DNA of 5,288 nt from JABDGZ01 sp964483785 (GTDB lineage: Bacteria > Omnitrophota > Gorgyraeia > Zapsychrales > Fredricksoniimonadaceae), in the NCBI GenBank assembly GCA_964483785.1, contig CAZACW010000087.1:1-5288 (forward strand), read 5' to 3'. Position numbers and translations under genes: made by a program. The notes below the pieces were generated by a model, which was not told the origin of the DNA, searched no databases, and was given only the letters and a program-made list of their open reading frames with translations. This document shows positions 5,025-5,288 of this stretch, piece by piece (positions within the stretch are counted from its first letter, which is position 1; each line of letters starts with the position of its first letter).

Positions 5025-5288
5025 TCAATGCTGTTGGCTGTTTTTAAATTCCGCAACAAGGGCCTGCACCGTTTGTTTGGCGTCCCCGAAAATCATCCGG
5101 CAATTATCATAATAAAATAATTCATTTTCAATGCCCGCGAAGCCCGTGGCCATGGATCTTTTGAGCACAAAGACGGTCTTGGCCTTGTCCGCGTTGATGA
5201 TGGGCATGCCGTAGATGGGGCTGGACTTGTCATGGCGGGATGCGGGATTGACCACGTCATTGGCGCCGATGATGATGGCCACGTCCAC
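5025..5288 (-). CDS. pntB: NAD(P) transhydrogenase subunit beta, C-terminal end (partial)
   Basis: Only the last 87 codons are present; the gene runs off the right edge, and the GTG at 5288 is an internal valine codon, not a start. These residues are domain III, the cytoplasmic NADP(H)-binding part of the proton-pumping transhydrogenase that passes hydride between NAD(H) and NADP(H) at the inner membrane. Seen: IGANDVVNPASR (7-18 of the partial), SPIYGMPIINADKAKTVFVLKRSM (23-46, in parts), TGFAGIENELFYYDN (48-62) and IFGDAK (66-71), all typical of PntB. The tail after GDAK is short, with a normal end. It is convergent with the PilZ gene, and no terminator is visible in the 14 bp between them. 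The alpha subunit genes would be expected upstream, outside the window. Confidence 0.96.
   Translation of the reverse strand: MDVAIIIGANDVVNPASRHDKSSPIYGMPIINADKAKTVFVLKRSMATGFAGIENELFYYDNCRMIFGDAKQTVQALVAEFKNSQQH

Overview
This is a moderate-GC bacterial window of ordinary, densely packed chromosome. It looks like a diderm bacterium: there is a probable Sec-exported lipoprotein, an exported cyclophilin, a PilZ (c-di-GMP) protein and a membrane transhydrogenase. I cannot name the phylum from the sequence alone. The mix would fit an uncultured anaerobic or facultative lineage such as Omnitrophota or Desulfobacterota, but that is a guess. I see no tRNA, rRNA, insertion sequence, CRISPR array or phage gene.

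Layout. Bases 2-1294 (+) are the C-terminal part of a xanthine dehydrogenase-family molybdopterin-binding subunit, cut by the left edge. Bases 1295-1425 are the only real non-coding stretch: a possible extended -10 promoter followed by two almost identical 29-bp palindromes in tandem. Then come a small lipoprotein gene (1426-1800, +) and, abutting it tail to tail, a MocA-like molybdenum cofactor nucleotidyltransferase (1801-2382, -). A 58-bp divergent region holds a consensus sigma70 promoter for mocA that predicts a leaderless mRNA. From 2441 to 5010 five + strand genes follow with gaps of 1 to 32 bp and look like one operon: a membrane-anchored coiled-coil protein, a secreted cyclophilin, XdhC, a PNPOx-like flavin-fold protein and a PilZ protein. 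The right edge (5025-5288, -) holds the C-terminal NADP(H)-binding end of transhydrogenase subunit PntB, convergent with the operon.

How the genes work together. The large subunit, MocA and XdhC belong to one biochemical theme: a molybdenum hydroxylase, the enzyme that puts CMP on its molybdopterin, and the chaperone that sulfurates and inserts the cofactor. They sit in three different transcription units, and XdhC is embedded among unrelated genes. The other genes have no obvious link to this theme. No convincing intrinsic terminator was found, and both convergent gene pairs are almost gapless. I found no clear undescribed multi-gene system. The most unusual items are the tandem palindromes upstream of the lipoprotein, the leaderless mocA promoter, and a glycine in place of a usually conserved arginine in the molybdenum-site loop of the hydroxylase.
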